In this document: positions 8,233-16,400 of the stretch, one piece after another
How the letters are laid out: every line of letters starts with the position of its first letter
Position numbering within the stretch: position 1 is the first letter of the stretch
Assembly: GCF_050314555.1 (NCBI RefSeq)
Contig: NZ_JBNPNH010000011.1
Location: 1 to 37,296, forward strand
Direction: 5' to 3'
From: Spyradosoma sp004558035
Lineage (GTDB): Bacteria > Verrucomicrobiota > Verrucomicrobiia > Opitutales > UBA953
Length of the DNA stretch: 37,296 nt
Notes under the pieces: model-generated
Told to the model about the DNA's origin: nothing
What the model saw: the letters and a program-made list of their open reading frames with translations, nothing else
The model's database searches: none
Translations under genes and position numbers: made by a program

Positions 8233-9768
8233 ATGAAAATCTCCCCCGTGCTCGCCTGCGCCCTTTCCGTATTCGCCGCCGCTTCCGCGTTCGCCGAAAC
8301 GCCCGCCGTTCCCGCGGAGCGCCCGAACGTCATCGTCCTCATCGCGGACGACCTCGGCTACGGCGACGTTTCCGCCTACGGCTCGACGCTGCGGACGCCG
8401 AATTTCGACCGCCTCGCGGCGAACGGTCTGCGCTTCAGCCGGGGCTACGCCGCGTCCGCCACGAGCTCGCCGAGCCGCTACGCGCTGCTCACGGGCGTTT
8501 ATCCGTGGCGTTCCCGCGTGAACATTCTGCCTGGCGATTCGCCGCTCATCATTCCGACGGACAAGCCGACGATCGCGACGATGTTCCGCGACCTCGGCTA
8601 CGCGACCGCCGCCGTCGGCAAGTGGCACCTCGGGCTCGGCAAGGGCGATTCCGACTGGAACCGGCCCGTCGCGCCCGGTCCGCGCGAAATCGGCTTCGAC
8701 CATTCCTACATCATGGCGGCGACGAACGACCGCGTGCCCTGCGTCTATTTCTCGAACGGGAGTGTCGTCGGGCTCGATCCCGCCGACCCGATCCGCGTGA
8801 GCTACCGCAAGAATTTCCCCGGCGAGCCGACGGGAAAATCCAATCCCGAACTGCTCAAGATGCGGCCCTCGCCGAATCACGGGCACGCCGATTCCATCGT
8901 GAACGGCATCTCGCGCATCGGCTTCATGAAGGGCGGCGCGAAGGCGCGCTGGGTGGACGAGGAGATGGCGGGCGTGTTCACGCGCGAGGCGCACGCCTTC
9001 ATCGGCTCCGCGAAAAAATCCGGCTGGCCGTTCTTCCTTTACTACGCGCTGCACCAGCCGCACGTGCCGCGCGCGCCGCACGCGAAATTCGTCGGCAAGT
9101 CCGGGCTCGGGCCGCGCGGCGACGCCGTGCTCGAGGCGGACGCGCAGGTCGGCGAGCTGCTCGATTTTCTCCGCGCCGAAAAGCTCGACGAGAACACGAT
9201 TATCGTCTTCACCAGCGACAACGGTCCCGTGCTCGACGACGGCTACGCGGACGACGCCGTGCGCCTTGCGCGGGAGAAGAACTACAGCCCCGCGGGCGCG
9301 CTGCGCGGCGGCAAATACAGCCTGTTCGAAGGCGGCACGCGCGTGCCCTTCGTCGTGAGCTGGCCGGGGAAGATCGCGCCCGGCGTCTCCGACGTTCCCG
9401 TGGCGCAGCTCGACCTTTTCGCGAGCTTCGCCGCGCTCGTCGGCGGGAGCGTTCCCGCGGAGACGGATTCGCAGAATCATCTCGACGTGCTGCTCGGCGC
9501 GAACAAGACCGCCGGGCGCGAGAATTTCGTCGTCGAGGCGACGGGACGGCTCGCGTTCCGCGAAGGCGACCACGTCTTCATTCCCGCGCACAAGGGCGCG
9601 AAAATCGCCTGGCTGACGGGCGTCGAAAACGGCAACGACGAGCGCGACGCGCTCTACGACCTTTCCGGCGCGGACGACGGCCAGCGCGACAACCTCGCCG
9701 AAAAGCTCCCGGAAAAAGCCGCCGCCATGCGCGAGAAGATGCTCTCCCTCACCGGCGGCAGAATCTGA
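8233..9768 (+). CDS. Secreted Ser-type family S1 sulfatase
   Basis: The enzyme likely removes sulfate esters from host or algal glycans in the periplasm or outside the cell. A signal peptide (1-21, ending AFA) is followed by the metal-binding IADDLGYGD (Asp39-Asp40), then the active-site motif Ser78-Ser-Pro-Ser-Arg82 (C/S-x-P-x-R). A Ser at the first place means formylglycine formation by an anaerobic radical-SAM maturase (anSME); none is in the window. GKWHLGLG and FTSDNGPVLDDGY are further sulfatase marks. About 511 aa is the usual length. ATG 8233 directly precedes the signal peptide. It is transcribed divergently from ftsQ with 115 bp between starts. The substrate is unknown. Confidence 0.93.
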   Translation: MKISPVLACALSVFAAASAFAETPAVPAERPNVIVLIADDLGYGDVSAYGSTLRTPNFDRLAANGLRFSRGYAASATSSPSRYALLTGVYPWRSRVNILPGDSPLIIPTDKPTIATMFRDLGYATAAVGKWHLGLGKGDSDWNRPVAPGPREIGFDHSYIMAATNDRVPCVYFSNGSVVGLDPADPIRVSYRKNFPGEPTGKSNPELLKMRPSPNHGHADSIVNGISRIGFMKGGAKARWVDEEMAGVFTREAHAFIGSAKKSGWPFFLYYALHQPHVPRAPHAKFVGKSGLGPRGDAVLEADAQVGELLDFLRAEKLDENTIIVFTSDNGPVLDDGYADDAVRLAREKNYSPAGALRGGKYSLFEGGTRVPFVVSWPGKIAPGVSDVPVAQLDLFASFAALVGGSVPAETDSQNHLDVLLGANKTAGRENFVVEATGRLAFREGDHVFIPAHKGAKIAWLTGVENGNDERDALYDLSGADDGQRDNLAEKLPEKAAAMREKMLSLTGGRI

Positions 9769-9774
9769 ATCGGG

Positions 9775-9845
9775 AGTCGAGGAGTTTAGGAGTGGAGGAG
9801 TAATTACCTTTTCAACTCCTCAACTCCTCAACTTCTCGACTTTTT
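9775..9845 (+). repeat. Long hairpin with 8-bp periodic arms; possible terminator
   Basis: The arm at 9776-9801 (GTCGAGGA GTTTAGGA GTGGAGGA GT) pairs with 9815-9840 in 23 of 26 positions; the loop is 13 nt. Each arm is itself a tandem of about three 8-bp units ((G)AACTCCTC-type on the other side). The right arm runs into TTTTT, so it may terminate the sulfatase transcript. It resembles in design, but not in sequence, the hairpin at 24040-24143. Confidence 0.75.
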
Positions 9846-9915
9846 CCGGATGCCCCGCGCCCTTTCCGCTCTTGCGGGGAGGCGCGGACGCGCTTATGGT
9901 TGTCGAATCGTAATT

Positions 9916-10407
9916 ATGCAGCCCAAGCTCAGCAGTCCGTTCAATCTCCGCGAGCGCTTGCGCGACCCGGATTCCCGCATCGGCGTCGTTCCGCTCGCGA
10001 GCGTGCTGCTCGTCGCGTTTTTTCTGTTCGCGATGACGTCGAAATACGTCTTTGCACCGGGGCTGACGGTGGATCTCTCGGGCGACGGCGGGAACGCGGC
10101 GGAAGCTCCCGCGCGGGCGGAAGGCTTCGCGCTGCCCGTGCTCTCGGGCGCGCCGGACGGGAAGATCACGACGTCCATCATCACGGTGCGCAACGAATCG
10201 ATGTTCATCTTCGACGGGCGGATTTTCCGTAGCGTGGACGCGGCGCTCCCGCCCGCGCCCCGGCTGAAGCCGGGCGAGCGCGGCGTGCTGCTGGCGCGCA
10301 TGGACAAGAACACGAGCATTCAGGTGCTCTTCGATCTGGCGGAGACCGCGCGCGACGCGGGTTTTTCCGCCATACAAATCGCCGGAGAAAGCGCCGGGCG
10401 CCGCTGA
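9916..10407 (+). CDS. ExbD/TolR-like biopolymer transport protein
   Basis: A short N-terminal cytoplasmic tail with FNLRERLRDP is followed by one membrane helix (about residues 22-42, VVPLASVLLVAFFLFAMTSK) and a periplasmic domain. Its end (NTSIQVLFDLAETARDAGFSAIQIA) fits the ExbD/TolR C-terminal strand-helix-strand. The conserved Asp of canonical ExbD helices is not evident in the membrane segment, and no exbB/tolQ adjoins it, so proton-driven function is uncertain. ATG 9916 was chosen over an earlier in-frame ATG at 9850 because the family's N-terminus is short. The next gene starts 21 bases downstream. Confidence 0.7.
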   Translation: MQPKLSSPFNLRERLRDPDSRIGVVPLASVLLVAFFLFAMTSKYVFAPGLTVDLSGDGGNAAEAPARAEGFALPVLSGAPDGKITTSIITVRNESMFIFDGRIFRSVDAALPPAPRLKPGERGVLLARMDKNTSIQVLFDLAETARDAGFSAIQIAGESAGRR

Positions 10408-10428
10408 GCGCCGCCGCCCGTTCCCGCC

Positions 10429-11085
10429 ATGCCGCAAGATCCCTTCGGAGCGTTCTTCTATCTTTTCGTCGTCCTGTGGTTCATCCGCATGTGGGGGCGC
10501 GACCTGCTCGAGGCGCGGGCGGATCCGGAGCAGATCGGGAAAGGCCTGCCGGGCGCGGCGCCCTGTCCGGCGTCGGCGATCGTCGTCGCCGTCGCGGGAA
10601 CGCTCGCGCTGCTCGCCGCGGAAACGTACGGCGAAATCCGGCTCGGCATCGCGGACGAGCAGACGGACGTCTCGTGGTGCATGCTGCCCGCGTTCGTCGC
10701 CGCGGCGTTTGCGGAAGAGTTCGTGTTCCGCGGCTTTCTCGTCGTCGAGTCGCGCGGCGCGGCGGCGAAATGGCTTTCCGTCGTCGCGTTTTCGGCGCTC
10801 TTCGCGCTCGTGCATCCGTATCTGTGGAGCTTCGACTGGGACGCCGCGGGGGAAGACGCCTCGCTGTTCGCGCGCGTCGCGGAGGGCTTTTCGCCGCACT
10901 TCACGGGCAAGGCGTTCTTCACGACGGCGTTCCTCTTCGCGGGTTCGCTGTGGTTCTACTTCGTCCGTTTCTTCCGGCTGAACCCGCACGCGTCGCTTCT
11001 GGCGCCGTTCGCGGCGCACCTCGCCAAAAATCTCGCCGTCTTCGCGGTCAAGCTCGCGCAGGGGCATGTCGTTTCCTTTTTCTGA
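10429..11085 (+). CDS. CPBP family intramembrane metalloprotease
   Basis: The protein is a multi-pass CAAX-protease/bacteriocin-processing type membrane protein of 218 aa. The family's first motif is seen as AEEFVFRGF (Glu96-Glu97...Arg), the second as FALVHPYLW (His129). A third conserved region near the C-terminus (PFAAHLAKNLAVF) supplies a further His/Asn. The substrate is unknown; members process peptides or act in envelope maintenance. It sits between the ExbD-like gene (21 bp) and the LptA-like gene (13 bp) on the same strand, so all three are probably co-transcribed. Confidence 0.88.
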   Translation: MPQDPFGAFFYLFVVLWFIRMWGRDLLEARADPEQIGKGLPGAAPCPASAIVVAVAGTLALLAAETYGEIRLGIADEQTDVSWCMLPAFVAAAFAEEFVFRGFLVVESRGAAAKWLSVVAFSALFALVHPYLWSFDWDAAGEDASLFARVAEGFSPHFTGKAFFTTAFLFAGSLWFYFVRFFRLNPHASLLAPFAAHLAKNLAVFAVKLAQGHVVSFF

Positions 11086-11098
11086 CGTTTCCGCCGCC

Positions 11099-13588
11099 AT
11101 GATTTTCCGAAATTTCCGATTCGCGCCTTTCGCTCTCGCCGCTCTGCTCACGTGCGGCGTTCCCGCGGAAAGTTCCGCCGAAAACCGCATCGACGTGAAG
11201 TTCGTCGAGAACCTCACGCTCGCCGGCTACGGCAAAAAGGACGACGCGTTGAAATGGGCGATCGACGCCGAGCGCGCCGAGCTCCGCCGCGACAGCGCTC
11301 CCGCCGGCAAGGACCCGCTCAAGAACGGCGTCTGGGACGTGCGCGAGCTGACGGTGCAGACCTTCGCCGACGGCCGCGCGAGCGTGACCGTATCGAGCCC
11401 GACCGCGGTGTTCTCGCCGGTCGAACGCCGCGCGGAAAGCGACGCCCGCGTCTCCGTGAGCGACGCCCAGGGGCGCTTTTCCGTCTCCGGCAAAGGCTGG
11501 TTCTGGCAGTGCGACCGCAAGGACGACGCCAACGCGATCGCCGTGCGCGACGAAGTCGTCGTCAAGCTCTACGACGCCGAAAAGCCCGCGCGGGAAATCA
11601 CCGTCACGTCCGCGTCGCTGCACATCGCGCTGCGCGACGAGGAGACCGTGCTCACCTTCCGCGGCGTCAAAAACCGCCCGACGATCGTCGTGCAGGGCGA
11701 GACGAAGACTTTCTGCGACGTGCTCGAAATCGTCGTTCCCGCCGACGCCTCGCAGATCGAGGACGCCTCCGCCGCGCGTGCGTCCGCGAAGACCGGCGAC
11801 GGCGACGCCTCCGAGGCGGACGCGCTGAAGCGCATCGAAAAAATCTCCGGCGTCGGGAACGCCCGCATCCGCAGCGGCGCGCGCGAAGTCCGCGGCGACG
11901 CCGTCGACTTCACTCCGGACTCGAACAGCTTCCGCGTGCGCGGGAACGTCGTGTTCGACGACCGGAGCGCGGCGCTCGAAGTCCGCGGCGACGAGGCGGT
12001 CGGCTTCATGCGCGAAGACGGCAAAAAGCTCCTGCTCGAAAAAATCGTCGTGACGGGCGCGCCGGGCGTTCCCGTCGCCGTCGAGACCGCGTCGCTGGAA
12101 AACCGCAGAACCGGCGCCCGCGACCGCGCGAAGTTCACGGGCAAAAAACTTTCCGTCCTGCTCGACGACGAGACCGAGACGCGCATTCTGTTCGAGGAGA
12201 ACGTCCGCGTGAACGACAGGACCGTGCGCCTGCGCTGCGACGAGCTCGACGTGCGCGCGCGCCGCGAAGTCGAAGGACGCGAGCGCCTCGCCGCCGTCCG
12301 CGAAATCCGCGCCCGCGGGAACGTGAAGGCGATGCAGGACGGCCGCAAAATCGACTGCGGCGAAGCGCGCATTCTCCCCGGCGACGGCAGGACGACGCTG
12401 ACGGGCGCACCGCGCGTGAGCGTTCCCGCGCAGCGTTTCGCGCTCGCCGGCCACCGCTGCGAAATCTTTCACGACGCGAAGCGCGTCGAAGTCTTCCGCG
12501 ACGAGGCGGACGCGGCCTCGCGCGTGACGGCGACGCTCGGCGACGGCGGGAACGGCGCCGCGGAAACGACGCTGAGCGGAGAATTTCTCGAAGTCGAGCC
12601 CGACGCCGCCGCGCCGGAAAAATTCGCCGTCTTCGCGCTCGAAGGCGACGTGACGCTGCGTTCGCCTTCGCGCGAACTCGAAGGCGCGTGCGCGCGGCTC
12701 GTCGCCTTCTGCGACGTCGAAAAGACGAAAGCGAAGAACGCCGCGGGAACGCGCGGACGCAAAAGCGCCGGCGGAAACGGCGAGCTCGACGCCGTCAGGA
12801 AAATCGAGGCGTTCGGGAACGTCCGCTTGCGCAAGGGCGAGACGGAGATTTCCGGCGGCAAGGCGCTGATCTTCAACGACGTCGTCGTCGAGGAATGGAA
12901 CGAAACGGACGCCGCCGCCTCGCCCGGCGGAGCGATGAAGATCGTCGTGCTTCCCGAAGACGGCGCGGACGGAATCGCCGATTCGCGCCCGCGCGTCGAG
13001 CTGCCGCGCACGCGTTCCGCCGACGCGCTGACGCTCCCGCTGCCCGGCTCCGACGCCGCGAAGAAGCGGACGGCGCGCGACGCGGGAACGATCGTCGCGC
13101 GCGGGGACGCGCTCGAGGCGATCGCGGACGACGCCGGGCGGCGCCTGCGCTTCTGGCTGCGCGGGAACGTCTCGCTGGAGACGGCGGACGGCGTCTGCGC
13201 GGGCGAAGAACTCGAGGCGGAGGCGCGCCGCGCCGACGCGGATTCGCCGTTCGAGCCCGAGGCGCTTTTCTGCCGCCGCGACGTGCGCGTGACGCGCGGG
13301 GACGCGACGGCGAGCGGCGACCTGCTCGAAATTTTCCCGAAAAAGCAGATCGGATTTCTCGTCGGCAACGCGCGGATGGAATCGCCGAAATTCGGCGTGA
13401 CCGTTCCCGGCAAATCCGCGGGCGACCGCTTCGTGCTCGACCTGGCGAAGAGCGAAGTGCGCATCGAAACCGATCCGCGCCTGCTCGAAGGCAATCCCGC
13501 GCAGGTCGCGACGCCGCGCACGCTCCTGCCGAAGGGCGTCGGCGAACGCTTCGAGGAGCGCTTCGGCAAATCGCGGAAGCGCCCGTGA
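11099..13588 (+). CDS. Large LptA/OstA-like periplasmic protein
   Basis: A signal peptide (MIFRNFRFAPFALAALLTCG...ESSA) is followed by about 800 residues of repeating beta-rich blocks of the OstA/LptA kind. Phrases include RGNVVFDDRSAALEVRGDEAV, ARGNVKAMQDGRKIDCGEARI, FGNVRLRKGETEISGGKALIF, RGNVSLETADGVCAGEELEAEA and RDVRVTRGDATASGDLLEI. This 'GNV..-..G....aD' pattern is the beta-jellyroll strand signature of lipopolysaccharide transport proteins. At 829 aa it is several times longer than LptA of proteobacteria, so it may form an extended bridge alone. I chose ATG 11099 over ATG 11066 because it starts the signal peptide and avoids overlap with the upstream gene. The role in LPS transport is inferred. 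Confidence 0.7.
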   Translation: MIFRNFRFAPFALAALLTCGVPAESSAENRIDVKFVENLTLAGYGKKDDALKWAIDAERAELRRDSAPAGKDPLKNGVWDVRELTVQTFADGRASVTVSSPTAVFSPVERRAESDARVSVSDAQGRFSVSGKGWFWQCDRKDDANAIAVRDEVVVKLYDAEKPAREITVTSASLHIALRDEETVLTFRGVKNRPTIVVQGETKTFCDVLEIVVPADASQIEDASAARASAKTGDGDASEADALKRIEKISGVGNARIRSGAREVRGDAVDFTPDSNSFRVRGNVVFDDRSAALEVRGDEAVGFMREDGKKLLLEKIVVTGAPGVPVAVETASLENRRTGARDRAKFTGKKLSVLLDDETETRILFEENVRVNDRTVRLRCDELDVRARREVEGRERLAAVREIRARGNVKAMQDGRKIDCGEARILPGDGRTTLTGAPRVSVPAQRFALAGHRCEIFHDAKRVEVFRDEADAASRVTATLGDGGNGAAETTLSGEFLEVEPDAAAPEKFAVFALEGDVTLRSPSRELEGACARLVAFCDVEKTKAKNAAGTRGRKSAGGNGELDAVRKIEAFGNVRLRKGETEISGGKALIFNDVVVEEWNETDAAASPGGAMKIVVLPEDGADGIADSRPRVELPRTRSADALTLPLPGSDAAKKRTARDAGTIVARGDALEAIADDAGRRLRFWLRGNVSLETADGVCAGEELEAEARRADADSPFEPEALFCRRDVRVTRGDATASGDLLEIFPKKQIGFLVGNARMESPKFGVTVPGKSAGDRFVLDLAKSEVRIETDPRLLEGNPAQVATPRTLLPKGVGERFEERFGKSRKRP

Positions 13589-13639
13589 ACCCGCGCCGCG
13601 CGGACGATTTTTTCTCAACCGAAATTCATCACAAAAAAC

Positions 13640-13978
13640 ATGTTCAACTTCAACATCAACCAGCAGGTCGTCACCTTTCTCAATCAGCGCTTCGGCGAAG
13701 TCGGCGAAGTGACGGCGTTCGATTTCAGCCGCGGGAACGTCTCGATTTCGCTCGCGCTCAAAGGCGAGCCGGAAGTCGTCACGCTCGAGGTCGCGGACCT
13801 GTGCTATTCCGTCTCCGACGGGAAAATGAATCTTCACTACTCGGAGCTGCGCGCCACGAAGCCGTGGGTGCAGGAAATCTTCCGGATGGTCAGCGAAAAG
13901 ACGGGGCGGACGATTTCCTTCCCCGACAGCATGAAGCTGATGCCGCTGAAGATGCTGCTGCCGAAGAAGAAAGCCTGA
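13640..13978 (+). CDS. Small conserved-looking protein of unknown function
   Basis: I do not recognise this 112-aa protein. It starts MFNFNINQQVVTFLNQRFGEVGEV, has no signal peptide or membrane segment, and alternates strand-like stretches (VSISLALKGEPEVVTLEVADL) with a helix (KPWVQEIFRMVSEKTG) and a basic tail LLPKKKA. Codon use matches its neighbours, the frame is clean, and it lies 51 bp after the LptA-like gene and 92 bp before menF, so it is likely real and part of the same transcript. Confidence 0.7.
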   Translation: MFNFNINQQVVTFLNQRFGEVGEVTAFDFSRGNVSISLALKGEPEVVTLEVADLCYSVSDGKMNLHYSELRATKPWVQEIFRMVSEKTGRTISFPDSMKLMPLKMLLPKKKA

Positions 13979-14021
13979 AAGCAGGGGATTTCCCCGGAGA
14001 CGTTCAAAAATCCCGAACGCT

Positions 14022-14055
14022 TCCTTTAAGCTTTAAAGCCTTAATCTTTAAGCTC
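14022..14055. repeat. AAGCTTTAAAG-type repeat before menF
   Basis: CTTTAAGCTTTAAAGCC and a further CTTTAAGCTC fill the gap between the small unknown gene and menF. The same A/T-rich HindIII-site unit recurs near 315, 611, 15239, 20560 and 32423. Confidence 0.7.
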
Positions 14056-14070
14056 TCGTTCCCGTCCGCC

Positions 14071-15246
14071 ATGCTTCGCCGATTCGCGTTCCCGCCGCAG
14101 CCGCCGGAAGTCTTTTCGGCGCTCGCGCGCGTTCCCGCCGAGACGAAATTTCTCGTCGAGAACCGTTCGCGCGGCGTCGCGGAAATGGGAATCGGCGAGC
14201 TCGGCGCCGACGCGCCCGGGAAGACGTTCCGCGCGATTTCCTTCGACGCGGCGGAGACGTTTTCGCTGCGCCCGAAGTGGGAGATTTCCCGCCGCGGGAA
14301 CGCGGTCTTCGTCGCGCGCAATCTCGCGGAAGGCGAACGCGCCGAGCCGGAGATGCTCCGCGCGGAGCTGGACGCGCTGCTCTCTCGCGCCGTTCCCGAA
14401 GGCGCGGAAAAAGTGCCGCCCATTCCCCCGCCGCGCGAAATCGGCGGCGCCTGGTATCTGCCTGCGGCGCGGAAGATTCTCGACGAAATCGGCGCGGGAA
14501 CGCTGCGCAAGCTCGTGCTCGCGCGCGCGATTGAAGCCCGCGCCGAAAGCCCGATTCCCGTCGCGCCGATTCTGGGCAAACTTCACGAGCGCTTCGAAAA
14601 AAACTGCACGATCTTCTGCGTCGCGCGCGCGGGGAAGACGTTTCTCGGCGCCTCGCCGGAGACGCTCGTGAGCCTGCGCGACGGCGCGCTCGAGACCGAG
14701 GCGCTCGCCGGCTCGATCCCGAATTTCCCCGGCGCGGACGTTCCCGCGCTCGGCGCGCGCCTGCTCGCCGACGACAAGGAACGGCGGGAACATCGCGCCG
14801 TCATCGACTTCATCGCGGAAAAACTGCGTCGGCTCGGCGCGGAGCCGGAATTTCCGGAAACGCCGGAAATCGTCGTGCTGCCGAACATTCTGCACCTGCG
14901 CACGCCGATCCGCGCGCGCGTTCCCGCGGGGCTCGGCGTGCTCGAATGCGTCGCGGCGCTGCACCCGACGCCCGCGATGTGCGGCGTTCCCGCGGAGGCG
15001 GCGCGCGCGGAAATCCTCGCGACCGAGCCGTTCCCGCGCGGCGATTTCGCGGGGCCGCTCGGTTTCTTCGACGCGCGCGGCGAAGGCTTTTTCGCCGTCG
15101 GCATCCGCTGCGCGGAAATAAGCGGGAACGCGATCCGGCTCTTCGCGGGCTCCGGGCTCGTGGCGGGCAGCGTTCCCGAAAAGGAATTCCGCGAGATCGA
15201 CAGCAAATTCTCCGCCGTCCTCGCGCACATCCAAGGGAAAGCTTAA
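14071..15246 (+). CDS. menF: Isochorismate synthase (chorismate-utilising enzyme)
   Basis: It would convert chorismate to isochorismate, the first step of the classical menaquinone route. Family marks are TLRKLVLARAIE (Lys147, general base), FLGASPETLVSL, ETEALAGS (Glu210, general acid), LHPTPAMCGVP, GPLGFFDARGEG and FAGSGLVAGSVPEKEFREIDSKF, the metal/Glu-binding end of the fold. Length 391 aa is normal. The Lys and Glu pattern favours isochorismate over anthranilate synthase. ATG 14071 is the first codon of the conserved frame after an AAGCTT repeat. The TAA stop is part of another copy of that repeat. No other menaquinone gene is nearby. Confidence 0.88.
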   Translation: MLRRFAFPPQPPEVFSALARVPAETKFLVENRSRGVAEMGIGELGADAPGKTFRAISFDAAETFSLRPKWEISRRGNAVFVARNLAEGERAEPEMLRAELDALLSRAVPEGAEKVPPIPPPREIGGAWYLPAARKILDEIGAGTLRKLVLARAIEARAESPIPVAPILGKLHERFEKNCTIFCVARAGKTFLGASPETLVSLRDGALETEALAGSIPNFPGADVPALGARLLADDKERREHRAVIDFIAEKLRRLGAEPEFPETPEIVVLPNILHLRTPIRARVPAGLGVLECVAALHPTPAMCGVPAEAARAEILATEPFPRGDFAGPLGFFDARGEGFFAVGIRCAEISGNAIRLFAGSGLVAGSVPEKEFREIDSKFSAVLAHIQGKA

Positions 15247-15280
15247 AGCTTAAAGGGAGGTTTCCCGCGGGCGGGAACGC
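15237..15280. repeat. AAGCTTAAAG repeat plus GC hairpin at the end of menF
   Basis: The unit AAAGCTTAAAGCTTAAAGG spans the menF stop codon. It is followed by TTTCCCGC-GG-GCGGGAA, a GC-rich hairpin between the convergent menF and zinc-ribbon genes that may weakly terminate both. Confidence 0.6.
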
Positions 15281-15541
15281 TCAGAAGCGCATGCGGAAAT
15301 TCTTCCGTCCGCAGCGCGGGCAGGGGAGCTCGGTGTCGTCCGCGGGCTCGGGAGCGCCGCGTTTCGGCGCCGGCTCCAGATAAATCTTCCCGCAGCGCGT
15401 GCAGCAGTACACGGAACGGACGCGTTCGCGGTCGAGCGTCTTGCGTTCCCGCCGCTGGTTCCAGAATTCGACGACGAGGAACGCCGCGACGGCGAGAACC
15501 GTGATCGCGGCGAAAAACGCTTCGATGTCCGTGGTGATCAT
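15281..15541 (-). CDS. Single-pass membrane protein with a zinc ribbon
   Basis: This 86-aa protein has an N-terminal membrane helix (about 8-27, FFAAITVLAVAAFLVVEFW), a basic stretch, then a cytoplasmic-looking zinc ribbon with CTRCGKIY and CPRCGRKN, two Cys-x2-Cys knuckles 27 residues apart. I do not recognise a specific family. It lies 76 bp downstream of hmuV on the same strand and might be the last gene of that transcript. The clean frame and paired knuckles support a real gene. Confidence 0.75.
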   Translation of the reverse strand: MITTDIEAFFAAITVLAVAAFLVVEFWNQRRERKTLDRERVRSVYCCTRCGKIYLEPAPKRGAPEPADDTELPCPRCGRKNFRMRF

Positions 15542-15617
15542 CGGCGCGCATTTTCGGCGTTCCCGCGCGGAAAGGCAATTTTCGATTTTCGGGCGCCTCG
15601 TCCGTTTCCGCGCGTTT

Positions 15618-16400
15618 TCAGGTTTTGTCCAGAATGCAGACGAAGGGCTCGCCGCCGCGGAGGACGATTTCCGCGCGCACGCCGAAGACTTCCGCCAGAT
15701 TGGGCGGCGTGAGCACGTCGCGCGGCGTTCCCGCGAGCGCGATTTTCCCCTCGCGCATCACGAGCACGCGGTCCGCGAAGCGCAGCGAAAGATTCAGGTC
15801 GTGCAGGACGACGAAGACGGCGTTCCCGGCGCGCGCGAGGTCGCGCAGGCAGTGCATGATTTCGAGACGATGGCGGAAGTCGAGCGCGGCGAGCGGCTCG
15901 TCCAGGAAAAACGTCGTCGGCGTGCCCGTCGGCGTGATGCCCTGTGCGAACGTGCGCGCGATCTGCACGCGCTGCAGCTCGCCGCCGGAGAGCGTCGAGA
16001 GGCGGCGGTCTTCGAAGCCCGCGAGCCCGACGACGCGCAGCGCGGACGCGGCGATTTCGCGGTCGCGGCGCGTCTCCGAGCCGTCGATCCACGGCGCGCG
16101 GCCGAGCAGCACGGTCTCCTCCGCCGTGAAGTCGAAGACCGAGCGCGTGGACTGCGCGAGCACGGCGCGGCGCCGCGCGAGTTCGCGGGAACGCAGCGAC
16201 TTCAGCGGCGCGCCGTCGCAGAAGACTTCGCCCGAATCCGGCGCGACGCCTCCCGCGAGCACGTTCAGCAGCGTGGATTTGCCCGCGCCGTTCTGCCCGA
16301 GCGCGACCGTGAGCGCGCCCGCGGGAACGCTCGCCGAAACGCCGTCGAGCACGCGTTTCCCGCCGCGGACGAGCACGAGATTCTTCGCGGAAAAACTCAT
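15618..16400 (-). CDS. hmuV: Hemin/iron-type ABC transporter ATP-binding protein (HmuV-like)
   Basis: The protein is the ATPase of a metal-chelate importer. It shows Walker A GQNGAGKST, Q-loop LAQSTRSVFDFTAEETVLLGR (HmuV style), signature LSGGELQRVQIA, Walker B TTFFLDEP, and the H-loop His in VVLHD. Length 260 aa is typical. ATG 16400 overlaps the permease stop by 4 bp (ATGA). Hemin is inferred from the HmuV-like sequence around the Q-loop and from the neighbouring hemE and fur; cobalamin or siderophore iron cannot be ruled out. No binding protein or TonB receptor is in the window. Confidence 0.85.
   Translation of the reverse strand: MSFSAKNLVLVRGGKRVLDGVSASVPAGALTVALGQNGAGKSTLLNVLAGGVAPDSGEVFCDGAPLKSLRSRELARRRAVLAQSTRSVFDFTAEETVLLGRAPWIDGSETRRDREIAASALRVVGLAGFEDRRLSTLSGGELQRVQIARTFAQGITPTGTPTTFFLDEPLAALDFRHRLEIMHCLRDLARAGNAVFVVLHDLNLSLRFADRVLVMREGKIALAGTPRDVLTPPNLAEVFGVRAEIVLRGGEPFVCILDKT

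Noticed and set aside
11152..15246. 1364-codon frame linking the LptA-like region to menF
   Set aside because: The first 970 codons read the LptA-like gene in a wrong frame and are Arg-rich noise; only the part from 14071 is menF.
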